NCBI RefSeq assembly: GCF_026870155.1
Contig: NZ_CP113975.1
Span: 744,001 to 808,000 of the forward strand
Length of the DNA stretch: 64,000 nt
Source: Flavobacterium marginilacus
GTDB taxonomy: Bacteria > Bacteroidota > Bacteroidia > Flavobacteriales > Flavobacteriaceae
Direction: 5' to 3'
Shown piece after piece: positions 17,884 to 25,035 of the stretch. A program made the position numbers and the translations under genes. How positions within the stretch are numbered: the stretch's first letter is position 1; the number at the start of each line of letters is the position of its first letter. The notes under the pieces are model-generated. The model did not search any database. It had not been told where the DNA came from and worked only from the letters and a program-made list of their open reading frames with translations.

Positions 17884-18009
17884 AACCGTTGTTTGGCAAT
17901 ATGGCGGGATTTGGCTTAATTTGATGATGGTCTTGTATTTGGGAAGTTTAGGTAAATCCGAAAATAAAGACTTAATTTAAATCCAAACCTCTTGTAGCAA
18001 GGGAACGTT
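17884..18009 (+). repeat. attC-like palindromic repeat 2 (126 bp)
   Basis: The right half is standard (GTCTTGTATTTGG core, AGGTAAATCCGAAAATAAAG, AAACCTCTTGTAGCAAGGGAACGTT), but the left arm is divergent (AACCGTTGTTTGGCAATATGGCGGG). The left arm belongs to cassette 2 and the right end to cassette 3, so the mismatch fits reshuffling of cassettes with different attC types. Confidence 0.7.
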
Positions 18010-18026
18010 ATGCGACATTTAACCAA

Positions 18027-18446
18027 ATGAGAATATTCAACTTGATAATGAAAAAAAGTAAATTGCAAGATAAAATATCGGAATCAAAATCCGAATTTGA
18101 AATACAAAATGCTGAAACGCTTTTTAATTATCTTAATTTGAAATTAGAAAATGCTGTGAATTATGAAGATTTATATAATTTGTGTTATACATTGTTTTGC
18201 ACATTAGATATTCTACCTGAAAATTTAAAATCTCTAAAACTCACGAAAGAAGTTTTAGCTAAGACATTTATAAAATTAGTAGCAGAAAAAAATGTCACAA
18301 AATCTGACAACAAAAACAAATCTCAAGAATCTATATTTAGCGACATTTCGGATGAAAAACATTGGATAGAAAAAATTAGGATGCATATGATTGCTGATAA
18401 ATGGCCGAATATAGAAAGTGCTAAAATGTTACTCGAAAGAAATTAA
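18027..18446 (+). CDS. Hypothetical protein, cassette 3
   Basis: This is a small soluble, mostly helical, charged protein of 139 residues with no recognised domain. The first ATG lies 20 bases after the cassette junction; a second ATG at 18048 ('MKKSKLQDKISES') is an alternative start. The cassette ends are exactly complementary: GTTATGCGAC at its start (18007) and GTCGCATAAC at its end (18464-18473). This is the clearest + strand case of integron-type cassette ends in the window. Confidence 0.65.
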   Translation: MRIFNLIMKKSKLQDKISESKSEFEIQNAETLFNYLNLKLENAVNYEDLYNLCYTLFCTLDILPENLKSLKLTKEVLAKTFIKLVAEKNVTKSDNKNKSQESIFSDISDEKHWIEKIRMHMIADKWPNIESAKMLLERN

Positions 18447-18470
18447 CCTTAAAAAAGAAAAACGTCGCAT

Positions 18471-18596
18471 AACACTTGCAACAAGAGGTTTGGGCATTTG
18501 GTTTAATTTAAAAATGGTCTTGTATTTGGAATGTTTAGGCAAATCCGAAAAATAAGGCTTAATTTAACCCCAAACCTCTTGTAGCAAGGGGACGTT
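18471..18596 (+). repeat. attC-like palindromic repeat 3 (126 bp)
   Basis: The outer arms AACACTTGCAACAAGAGG and CCTCTTGTAGCAAGGGGACGTT enclose inner arms TTTGGGCATTTGG.TTAATTT and TTAATTTAACCCCAAA, with the shared central core. The whole copy can fold into one long imperfect hairpin with bulged bases. Confidence 0.8.
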
Positions 18597-18624
18597 ATGA
18601 GATATCCATCAAGAAAATCCGTAA

Positions 18625-19785
18625 ATGAAATTACCTTTTATAATTGAATCACTTCTTTTACTAACAATTGTGAGAGGCATAGTTGTGATTTTACACGAAC
18701 TTGGACACGCAATTCCAGCAATCATATTAACAAAACAAAAAGTTTCTATATACATCGGCTCATATGGAAATCCAAAGAAAAGTATAAATTTCAGAATTGG
18801 ACTTTTGGATGTGTGGTTAAGTTATGAAATGCTATCTTGGAAAAATGGTTTGTGTGTTCCATCAGCAGAAAATATTTCAATTAATAAACAAATTATTTAT
18901 GTTTTAACTGGGCCAATTTGTTCTTCTATTTTTGCCACACTCTATTTGTATGTAGCACTTTTAAAAGGTTTTAGTGATTTATATTTGCTTTTCGCACTAA
19001 TATTTTTCGCAATCTCAATATTAGATTTATTTGGAAATCTAATACCTGATAAAAAACCAATTGAGTTATTTGACAGAACTATAACTTACAATGATGGTTA
19101 CACATTATCTAAGCTTTTTAAATACAGAAAATTTCCAAATAAATATGCTGAAGCAATTGATTTATTTAATAAAGAAGAATACAAGAAATCAATAAATCTT
19201 TTTAATTACTTTCTAAAGATGAAATTAAAAGATGAAAATATTTATCGATTAAATATCATTGCAAATATGCAAATCAAAAATTTTGAAAGAGCAAAAGAAT
19301 TATTTGATAATTTTGAGCAAGAATTCAAATTAACTTCGGATGATTATTCAAATGGAGGGCTTATTTATAGTAGACTAAATATGAATGATGAATCCTTATA
19401 TTTTTATAGTAAATCTATCGAACTAAACTCTGAAAATGTATATTCTTTAAATAACAAAGGTTTTACCTTGATTTTACTCGAAAAATATTCAGAATCAATT
19501 CCGCTTTTTGATAAAGCAATTGAAGTTGATGAATTTTTTGCTTATTCTTATAATAACAGAGGTCTTTCGAAAATTAAAACAGGAAGAATTAACGAAGGTT
19601 TAGCAGACATAGAAAAGTCTATTAAACTTGACAAAAATAATTCATATTCATATCGAAATCTTGGAATTTACCATTTTGATATTGGGGAAATAGAAAAAGC
19701 AAGAGAATTATTTTTGAAATCAAAAGAGTTAGACGAAGATACTCATATGATTGATGAACTAATTTTATCGACAAATATATCGTAG
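18625..19785 (+). CDS. Membrane M50-like zinc metalloprotease with TPR repeats, cassette 4
   Basis: The 386-residue protein begins with a membrane segment carrying the zinc-protease motif HELGH (24-28, 'VVILHELGHAIPA'). A second and third hydrophobic region follow at about 95-145 ('VLTGPICSSIFATLYLYVAL', 'LYLLFALIFFAISILDLFGN'), with 'NLIP' in a place similar to the third M50 motif. From about 185 to the end there are tetratricopeptide repeats ('SLNNKGFTLILLEKYSESIPLFDKA', 'YSYNNRGLSKIKTGRINEGLAD'). This suggests a site-2-protease-like or M50-related protein with a peptide-binding tail; the substrate is unknown. It is the largest cassette gene. The ATG lies 31 bases after the junction GTTATGAGATATC. 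Confidence 0.7.
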   Translation: MKLPFIIESLLLLTIVRGIVVILHELGHAIPAIILTKQKVSIYIGSYGNPKKSINFRIGLLDVWLSYEMLSWKNGLCVPSAENISINKQIIYVLTGPICSSIFATLYLYVALLKGFSDLYLLFALIFFAISILDLFGNLIPDKKPIELFDRTITYNDGYTLSKLFKYRKFPNKYAEAIDLFNKEEYKKSINLFNYFLKMKLKDENIYRLNIIANMQIKNFERAKELFDNFEQEFKLTSDDYSNGGLIYSRLNMNDESLYFYSKSIELNSENVYSLNNKGFTLILLEKYSESIPLFDKAIEVDEFFAYSYNNRGLSKIKTGRINEGLADIEKSIKLDKNNSYSYRNLGIYHFDIGEIEKARELFLKSKELDEDTHMIDELILSTNIS

Positions 19786-19800
19786 ATATGGGCATCACAT

Positions 19801-19957
19801 AACGCTTGTGGCTGTTGTACAACTAACTCTTAGTTTAATTTTGATTTATTTTTACAAATATCTAATTATAAACATGTTATACGTCGGTTAAATGCAATTT
19901 ATGCATTTTGCATTTCTTGACCAATATTACTTATTTTTGAGTTGTGCAACAGCCACA
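19801..19957 (+). repeat. attC-like repeat 4a (different type, right end lost)
   Basis: GCTTGTGGCTGTTGTACAACT (from 19804) pairs with AGTTGTGCAACAGCCACA (19940-19957), enclosing about 115 unrelated bases that include the palindrome AAATGCAATTTATGCATTTTGCATTT. The left junction CATCACATAAC complements the start of cassette 4. The expected right GTT end is missing: the arm runs straight into repeat 4b. Confidence 0.6.
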
Positions 19958-20078
19958 CTTGCTACAAGACATTTGGGCATTTGGTTTAATTTAAAAATGG
20001 TCTTGTATTTGGGAAGTTTAGGTAAATCCGAAAATAAAGGCTTAATTTAAATCTCAATCCTCTTGTGCAAGGGGAGTT
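19954..20078 (+). repeat. attC-like palindromic repeat 4b (125 bp)
   Basis: This is the standard type (CACTTGCTACAAGACATTTGGGC ... TCCTCTTGTGCAAGGGGAGTT) with the shared core, but its left end is CAC rather than AAC because it is fused to repeat 4a. No gene lies between 4a and 4b, so this appears to be the scar of a lost cassette. Confidence 0.7.
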
Positions 20079-20090
20079 GGAGTCAATACT

Positions 20091-20831
20091 ATGAAAAAAC
20101 GACGTAACATACTTATTATAATGTTTTTCTTTGTCTCTTTAGTTACTAAAGCACAATATCCATTCGAAAAAATTAAATCGATAAAGTTTAAAGAATATAA
20201 AGGATGGAAAACTATAGAAAATCCTAAAGATTCATTACCAATGTTGCGGGAAATCTTAATTTCTGAATTTGATACTAAAAAAACAATATTAAAAATTGAA
20301 CAAACGTTTGCTTTTTCTTTAACAGACAGTATCGAATATAGCATATTAAAAGTCTACAGAAACAACAGAATGGTTAATAGATTTGAAATTAATACACAAT
20401 CTATTTCAGAGCCTTTGCCTATATATGTTGAAGATATTAATGGAGATGGTTTAAAGGATTTAAAAATAATATTTCCAAATTATGGTTGTGGAAATTATAA
20501 TGTTTATTGCCAAACTGCTATTTTATTTCAAAACAAAGACCAAACATTTAAAGAGTTTATTTATACAGATATGTATGAGAATTTTGAAAATAGACTTGAA
20601 AGAGATTTTAATAACGATGGAAAATATGAAATCATAACTCAAAGTTTTCAAAATTTCGGAAAACACAATTATTGGCTTTTTAACATTTATAACTACACTA
20701 AAGGAAAATTTGTAAATGTAAATTACCTTGCTGATTATCCAATTATGATTCCTTTGAATAGCCATAATGTAACGACAAAAATATCAAAGAAAAAGAGGAA
20801 AGAATTTGAAATTAAATCACCCTTAAAATAA
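20091..20831 (+). CDS. Secreted FG-GAP/VCBS-like protein, cassette 5
   Basis: The 246-residue protein has a signal peptide ('RNILIIMFFFVSLVTKAQ'). Two calcium-loop-like repeats of the FG-GAP/VCBS type are visible: 'VEDINGDGLKDLKIIF' and 'ERDFNNDGKYEIITQ'. Such Asp/Asn/Gly loops occur in beta-propeller or single-blade secreted proteins; function is unknown. The ATG lies 15 bases after the junction GTTGGAGTC; the 3' end ACTGCCAAC is its complement except for one extra base. Confidence 0.65.
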   Translation: MKKRRNILIIMFFFVSLVTKAQYPFEKIKSIKFKEYKGWKTIENPKDSLPMLREILISEFDTKKTILKIEQTFAFSLTDSIEYSILKVYRNNRMVNRFEINTQSISEPLPIYVEDINGDGLKDLKIIFPNYGCGNYNVYCQTAILFQNKDQTFKEFIYTDMYENFENRLERDFNNDGKYEIITQSFQNFGKHNYWLFNIYNYTKGKFVNVNYLADYPIMIPLNSHNVTTKISKKKRKEFEIKSPLK

Positions 20832-20842
20832 ATACTACTGCC

Positions 20843-20967
20843 AACACTTGCTAGAATAGATTTGTGCAATAGGCTTAATTTAAAAATGGTTTTGTATTTG
20901 GAAAGTTTAGGCAAATCCGAAAATAAGGCTTAATTTAATCCCAAAACCGCTGTAGTAGCAACTCGTT
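20843..20967 (+). repeat. attC-like palindromic repeat 5 (125 bp)
   Basis: The arms AACACTTGCTAGAATAGATTTGTGC and CCAAAACCGCTGTAGTAGCAACTCGTT enclose the shared core. It is very similar to repeat 1 throughout, in keeping with a common origin. Confidence 0.75.
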
Positions 20968-20986
20968 AGTGGTAACCTGAAAACAA

Positions 20987-21388
20987 ATGAATCTTAATAG
21001 AAACTTCATTCATAAAGAAATATCGAAATATGGAAAATTAATTGTTCTCCTTATTTGCATTGTCTTTTTTATATATACACTCAAGAACTATGAGAGTGAG
21101 AGTAAAAAATATTTGGGTGGTGATTGTGTATGGACAATTGCTAAAACAATAAAGGCATATGGAGAAAATGAATACATTGGATATAAATATTTTGTAAATG
21201 GTAAACTTTTTTATAGCTCAGTTGGATATAATAGCATTCCTGCTGAACTAGATCATTTTTATTTAATTAAATATTCGAAGATTAAACCAGAGATAAATGA
21301 AATATATTTTGATAAGGAAATTACAGATAGAATCAAAATTCGAAAAACTGGATATAAGGTTATAAATGAAAATATAGGTCGCCATTAA
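20987..21388 (+). CDS. Small membrane-anchored hypothetical protein, cassette 6
   Basis: The 133-residue protein has one N-terminal membrane segment ('KLIVLLICIVFFIYTL', about 17-33) and an outside domain with aromatic-rich strands ('YIGYKYFVNGKLFYSSVGYN', 'FYLIKYSKIKPEINEIYFD'). The family is not recognised. The coding sequence runs into the 3' junction: the stop TAA overlaps the AAC of repeat 6. Cassette ends GTTAGTGG and CCATTAAC are complementary with one mismatch. Confidence 0.65.
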   Translation: MNLNRNFIHKEISKYGKLIVLLICIVFFIYTLKNYESESKKYLGGDCVWTIAKTIKAYGENEYIGYKYFVNGKLFYSSVGYNSIPAELDHFYLIKYSKIKPEINEIYFDKEITDRIKIRKTGYKVINENIGRH

Positions 21389-21530
21389 CAGCTACAATAG
21401 ATTTGGACAATGGGCTTAATAAAAAGTTGGTTTTGTATTTGTGAGATTTGCTTCGCCTGTCCGCTACCGCTCGGGGCGCAAATCCGAGTAATGGGCTCAA
21501 TTTAGCCGCAAATCCCCACTGGAGCTCGTT
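21387..21530 (+). repeat. attC-like palindromic repeat 6 (144 bp), last of the array
   Basis: This is the longest standard copy. The core is altered and contains a GC-rich insertion (CGCCTGTCCGCTACCGCTCGGGGCG) that can form its own hairpin. The outer arms are weak (AACAGCTAC / GGAGCTCGTT). After its GTT (21528) no further same-strand cassette follows; the next genes are on the minus strand. Confidence 0.65.
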
Positions 21531-21635
21531 TGCAGCGAGTACCTGCATGAATTTGAATCACAGCGTTTGCAGCTACAGTTCATCTTTCGTAAAAATGCTT
21601 TAAAACGCTCTAAATATTAGATTACTTCTTTATCT

Positions 21636-22172
21636 TTAATTCATACCGATAAATTTTTTAGTACTGATGGAATTAATCATGATAGAATCGCCATTGATTT
21701 TTTTAAAGTCCAATGGTTTTACCTCATCTGCAGCACTACTTTCGATAATTAATTCAAGTTCGGCTATTTCGTCAGAGATTGTTCTTTCAATGTGAAGCGG
21801 GTAAATTGTATCAGAAACGGTGCTTTCAATAACTAAATCGGATTGAGCAATTAGTTCCCGCATTGATTCTTCATATTCCAAAAATTCTATTTCGTCAGAA
21901 TCCGTAGCTTCTACAATTTTATTGCCTTCGATAATGATTTCTTTTATAGTTTTTGGATTATAGGCAATTACTGTTTCAGGATTAAAAACTTCAGCATTAT
22001 TTGCCAAAGAAGGTTTTCCAAATTTTGCTGTACCATTAGTTTCTGTTAAAAAATCATCAGATAATGTGATGTTTTTAAATGAACGGTATGGCAGGTTAAC
22101 TGTGTTTTTTGCATTAGAAATAGTTGAAAATGATACTAATACAACTCCTAAGATTAAAACTGAATTTTTCAT
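21636..22172 (-). CDS. Small secreted hypothetical protein
   Basis: The protein has 178 residues with a signal peptide ('VLILGVVLVSFSTISNA'), then an acidic, Glu/Ser/Ile-rich body. A short motif is repeated: 'LVIESTVSDTIYPLHI' and 'LIIESSAADEVKPLDF'. No known domain is recognised. It lies downstream of, and on the same strand as, an ankyrin-repeat gene with a nearly identical leader arrangement, so the two may be a paired expression unit although a hairpin lies between them. Confidence 0.6.
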   Translation of the reverse strand: MKNSVLILGVVLVSFSTISNAKNTVNLPYRSFKNITLSDDFLTETNGTAKFGKPSLANNAEVFNPETVIAYNPKTIKEIIIEGNKIVEATDSDEIEFLEYEESMRELIAQSDLVIESTVSDTIYPLHIERTISDEIAELELIIESSAADEVKPLDFKKINGDSIMINSISTKKFIGMN

Positions 22173-22186
22173 GATTAATGTTTTTT

Positions 22187-22233
22187 GATTGATGATTGAT
22201 GATTGATGATTGATGATTGATTGATGATTGATT
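22187..22233. repeat. Tandem heptamer repeat in the 5' leader of the secreted protein gene
   Basis: There are about six units of the GATTGAT/GATGATT type, in a mixture of 4- and 3-base steps, 15 bases upstream of the start at 22172. Slippage here would change leader length. Confidence 0.7.
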
Positions 22234-22235
22234 TT

Positions 22236-22273
22236 TTAAAATGAGATACCATTATCAATGATATCTCATTTAT
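22236..22273 (-). terminator. Hairpin between the ankyrin gene and the secreted protein gene
   Basis: The arms AAATGAGATA (22238-22247) and TATCTCATTT (22262-22271) form a stable stem after the stop of the ankyrin gene, followed on the minus strand by a short T-run. It is probably a weak terminator. Confidence 0.55.
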
Positions 22274-22285
22274 AATTTCTTCGGT

Positions 22286-22663
22286 TTATTTTTTTAAAAG
22301 TTCGGCAGCTTCGTGAGCATTAGATAGTTCTGCAAATTTTAAAGCAGTAAACCCATTTTTGTCTTTTGCAGTAGAAACGGCACCTTTTGATAATAAAAAT
22401 TTAATGATTTCGGTTTTGTTATAACGGGCTGCGACCATTAAAGGAGTCATTCCGTTTGAAACTTCATTTATATCTGTACCATATTCGATAAACTTTTTGA
22501 CACTGTTTAAATCTCCTTTACAGATAGCAATACTCAAGGGAGAAACTGTTTCTGTGTATTCGGTTTTATGTAAACCATTTGAAAATGAATACTGATTTGA
22601 TGCTGATAAAACACCTGTTGCTGTGATTAAAGCTACTCCTAAATAAACGATTGATTTTTTCAT
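22286..22663 (-). CDS. Secreted ankyrin-repeat protein
   Basis: The 125-residue protein has a signal peptide ('VYLGVALITATGVLSASN') and about two and a half ankyrin repeats: 'SPLSIAICKGDLNSVKKFIEYGTDIN', 'NGMTPLMVAARYNKTEIIKFLLSKGA' and 'NGFTALKFAELSNAHEAAELLKK'. Such small periplasmic ankyrin proteins bind partner proteins; in several bacteria they accompany catalases or other exported factors, but nothing here names the partner. Its leader contains one GATTGATGATTGATT block (22680-22694), as in the next gene. Confidence 0.8.
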   Translation of the reverse strand: MKKSIVYLGVALITATGVLSASNQYSFSNGLHKTEYTETVSPLSIAICKGDLNSVKKFIEYGTDINEVSNGMTPLMVAARYNKTEIIKFLLSKGAVSTAKDKNGFTALKFAELSNAHEAAELLKK

Positions 22664-22694
22664 GATAATTAATTTTTTTTGATTGATGATTGAT

Positions 22695-22880
22695 TAATAA
22701 TTTGGATCATATAATAATATCCTATGCAAATATATGTCTTAAAAAAGGTATTGTGTATCACATAGTACTTAAAATTAACTTTTTATTAACAAGTGCAATT
22801 GTTTTATTGACTTTAACGCAATGAGATTCTTTAGCGGATATTCTAATAGTTTTGATTTTCTCTGAAAATTCTAAAGCCGT
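22695..22880. other. Intergenic region between ankyrin and monooxygenase genes
   Basis: These are AT-rich bases with no gene. They carry the divergent upstream regions of the ankyrin gene and the monooxygenase; the only clear element is the promoter candidate just to the right. Confidence 0.4.
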
Positions 22881-22910
22881 TTTGTACTCAGATCTTTTGT
22901 CTTAAATTTG
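22881..22910 (+). promoter_or_regulatory. Candidate promoter for the flavoprotein monooxygenase
   Basis: TTTG (22881-22884) and TAAATTTG (22903-22910) are separated by 18 bases, matching the Bacteroidota -33 / -7 pattern. The start codon at 23073 is about 155 bases downstream, leaving a long leader. Confidence 0.55.
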
Positions 22911-23072
22911 CACAACTACAAGTGGCATGCACTGAAATGCAAAGGTTTCATGTTAAATAAAGAGCTAATGAAAGGTATAATTGTTGCTTTATGATTAGGT
23001 TTGACAGCAATTGTATTGGCAGAGTTTTTTTGCATGTTGCCAATCAAGTTAAATAAAGAGGAAGTGAAAAAA

Positions 23073-24512
23073 ATGAAAAATACAGCTGGGAACTGGACTA
23101 TTTGTGAGGAATGTCAGGGGCGTGGGCAAAAAAGACAAAGACTCAGCAAGAAAGTGAAACTTCGTTACCAGACGGCCGTCGATCAATTTGAAAAAACGAA
23201 AGAAGGTACCTTTCCAGTTCGTCCCAAGGGGCATTTATACCCATGTTTGAATTGTAACGGATCTGGTTTGCTTCCTGCTGCCAGCAGTCCTGTACCCAAT
23301 AAAGAAAATTACCCGCATGTTGCAATTATTGGAGGAGGCATAGGAGGCGTGGCACTGGCTGTCGCTTGTTTGCACAGAGGAATTCCATTTACTTTATTTG
23401 AGCGTGATACTCATTTCGAAGCCCGGTCACAAGGCTACGGACTTACTTTGCAGCAAGCCAGTAAAGCGATTGAAGGACTGGGGATTTTTTCATTAGAAGA
23501 AGGAGTGGTTTCAACAAGGCATTTGGTACATACTACAGAAGGAAAAGTGATTGGGGAATGGGGAGTCCGAAAGTGGATACAGTCAGATTCGAAAACATCT
23601 CAGAAAAGATCAAATGTGCATATCGCACGGCAGTCCTTGCGTTTAGCTTTACTGGAACAGCTTGGAGGGCATAATGCAGTACAGTGGGGACATCTGCTAG
23701 TGGATTTGAAACAATCGGAGGGAGAAGGCGTTGATTTAAGTTTTTTGGTAAAAGGCGAAATAAAAAATTGCAGTGCAGATCTTGTGGTAGGGGCTGACGG
23801 TATCCGCAGTTCCGTGCGAAAACTGCTGATTGGCGAGGAAATTGCTCCTTTGCGTTACCTTGGCTGTATTGTAATATTGGGTATTTGTCCTTTGCAGGCT
23901 TTGGAAGATAATAGCAGTTCTTTACTGGACTCGGCAACTGTATTTCAAACGGCTAATGGTCATGAAAGGATTTACATGATGCCTTATACATCAGATTCGG
24001 TGATGTGGCAGCTTAGTTTTCCAATGACCGAAGAAGAAGCCAGGACATTAAGTGCAAAAGGCACTCAGGCACTCAAGGAAGAAGCATGCCGCAGAACCCA
24101 GTGGCACGATCCCATACCACAGATATTAGAGGCTACATTAGAAACTCAGATTTCAGGTTATCCGGTATATGACCGGCAATTACTAAAGCCAGAATTGCTG
24201 AAGAAAGCAGGACAGGTTACACTAATTGGCGATGCTGCCCACCCAATGAGTCCATTCAAAGGACAGGGAGCAAATCAGGCCTTACTGGATGCGCTCATGC
24301 TGGCTCGGACAATCACAAGAGAATGCCGGCCTTTATCGCAATGGAGGAAAGCGGGTATTAGAGAAAGTGTTCTGACGGAATTTGAAGCAGAAATGTTAAA
24401 GCGAAGTGCTGTCAAAGTAAAAGATTCAGCCGATGCAGCAGAGTTCCTGCATTCCGAAATTGTGCTTCATGAGGGTGATGAGCCGAGAGGGCGGTGTTTA
24501 AAGAAAAAATGA
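23073..24512 (+). CDS. FAD-dependent monooxygenase with N-terminal zinc-finger-like motif
   Basis: I chose the ATG at 23073 (479 residues) because residues before it look untranslated; an upstream in-frame start at 23001 exists. Residues 11-18 and 58-65 hold two CxxCxGxG motifs ('CEECQGRG', 'CLNCNGSG') as in the DnaJ cysteine-rich domain. Then comes a class A flavin monooxygenase: Rossmann motif 'VAIIGGGIGGVALAVA' (85-99), 'VVGADGIRSSVRK', and 'LIGDAAHPMSPFKGQGANQA'. The fold is that of PHBH/TetX-type hydroxylases using FAD and NAD(P)H. The substrate is unknown; antibiotic inactivation should not be assumed. The gene is less AT-rich than the cassette region beside it. A fused DnaJ-type zinc motif is unusual for this enzyme class. 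Confidence 0.85.
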   Translation: MKNTAGNWTICEECQGRGQKRQRLSKKVKLRYQTAVDQFEKTKEGTFPVRPKGHLYPCLNCNGSGLLPAASSPVPNKENYPHVAIIGGGIGGVALAVACLHRGIPFTLFERDTHFEARSQGYGLTLQQASKAIEGLGIFSLEEGVVSTRHLVHTTEGKVIGEWGVRKWIQSDSKTSQKRSNVHIARQSLRLALLEQLGGHNAVQWGHLLVDLKQSEGEGVDLSFLVKGEIKNCSADLVVGADGIRSSVRKLLIGEEIAPLRYLGCIVILGICPLQALEDNSSSLLDSATVFQTANGHERIYMMPYTSDSVMWQLSFPMTEEEARTLSAKGTQALKEEACRRTQWHDPIPQILEATLETQISGYPVYDRQLLKPELLKKAGQVTLIGDAAHPMSPFKGQGANQALLDALMLARTITRECRPLSQWRKAGIRESVLTEFEAEMLKRSAVKVKDSADAAEFLHSEIVLHEGDEPRGRCLKKK

Positions 24513-24514
24513 AG

Positions 24515-24557
24515 CATAAAAAAAATCCTTAATTTCTTAAGGAGTTTCTTGGTGGGC
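24515..24557. repeat. Left copy of a 43-bp direct repeat (tRNA trailer/3' end)
   Basis: The segment from CATAAAAAAA through the hairpin TCCTTAA...TTAAGGA to CTTGGTGGGC matches 48448-48490 at 42 of 43 positions, in the same orientation. The right copy is the 3' end and terminator of tRNA-Val. Integrated islands often leave such tRNA-end repeats. Confidence 0.6.
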
Positions 24558-24590
24558 TGTCAGGGATTATAATCGAACACTTGATACCTA
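24550..24590 (-). pseudogene. Decayed tRNA 3' end
   Basis: Read on the minus strand this ends in CCCTGACAGCCCACCA, a plausible tRNA acceptor arm with encoded CCA. The TTCGA-like T-loop is disrupted (TCGATTATAATCCC) and no D or anticodon arm can be found. It is probably a remnant of a different tRNA than tRNA-Val, since the acceptor bases differ (GACAGCCC against ATCGCCC). Confidence 0.55.
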
Positions 24591-24642
24591 TTTTGATGTT
24601 TTTTGAAAGTATAAAATTATGCATTTGATTACTAATATAGGA

Positions 24643-24783
24643 CTAAATTAAAATTTTCTTTGCCCATTCTGCTATTGTCAAACTAGGACGACCAAGAATA
24701 GTCATAACATCATCCTTAACGACCGTTTGTGCTTGCATCATGCCAGCCTTTGCCAAATTCTGCGTAATTCTTGCACTTTCCAT
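24643..24783 (-). pseudogene. C-terminal fragment of an NAD(P)H-binding oxidoreductase
   Basis: An open stretch of 46 residues ('MESARITQNLAKAGMMQAQT' ... 'ILGRPSLTIAEWAKKILI') resembles the C-terminus of NmrA/SDR-type NAD(P)-binding proteins. No nucleotide-binding N-terminus is found upstream, so this is a truncated relic. Family assignment is tentative. Confidence 0.45.
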
Positions 24784-25035
24784 TGTGTATCAACCAATTT
24801 CTAATTTAGAATTAGAAGAAAAGGTTATTAGTTAGCAGAAGACTGATTCAGTTTGCAGTGAATCTATTGGTTTCAATTTTATACTGTTTGATTTGTACTA
24901 GAATGAAGGAGGCTCACCTTTTTTTAATAAGATTCTGCGAGGCATAAAAAATTTAATCAAAACATCATATTCATACAGGAGAGATTTGCAAAGTGACTTA
25001 TAGCTTTGCAGTAATTTTAAATTTATCTTTTGAAT
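24784..25035. other. Upstream region of the ECF sigma factor gene
   Basis: There is no gene here. The stretch contains the short palindrome CTAATTTAGAATTAG near 24797 and no perfect promoter match. It may hold an ECF-type promoter whose consensus is not known to me. Confidence 0.4.

Noticed and set aside
15304..21530. CRISPR array
   Set aside because: The repeats are about 125 bp, are 0.4-1.7 kb apart, and enclose genes; no short regular repeat-spacer pattern or cas gene is present.
23073..24512. Assigning the monooxygenase as a tetracycline-inactivating TetX
   Set aside because: Shared fold motifs only; the N-terminal extension and lack of TetX-specific signatures that I could verify do not support a resistance call.
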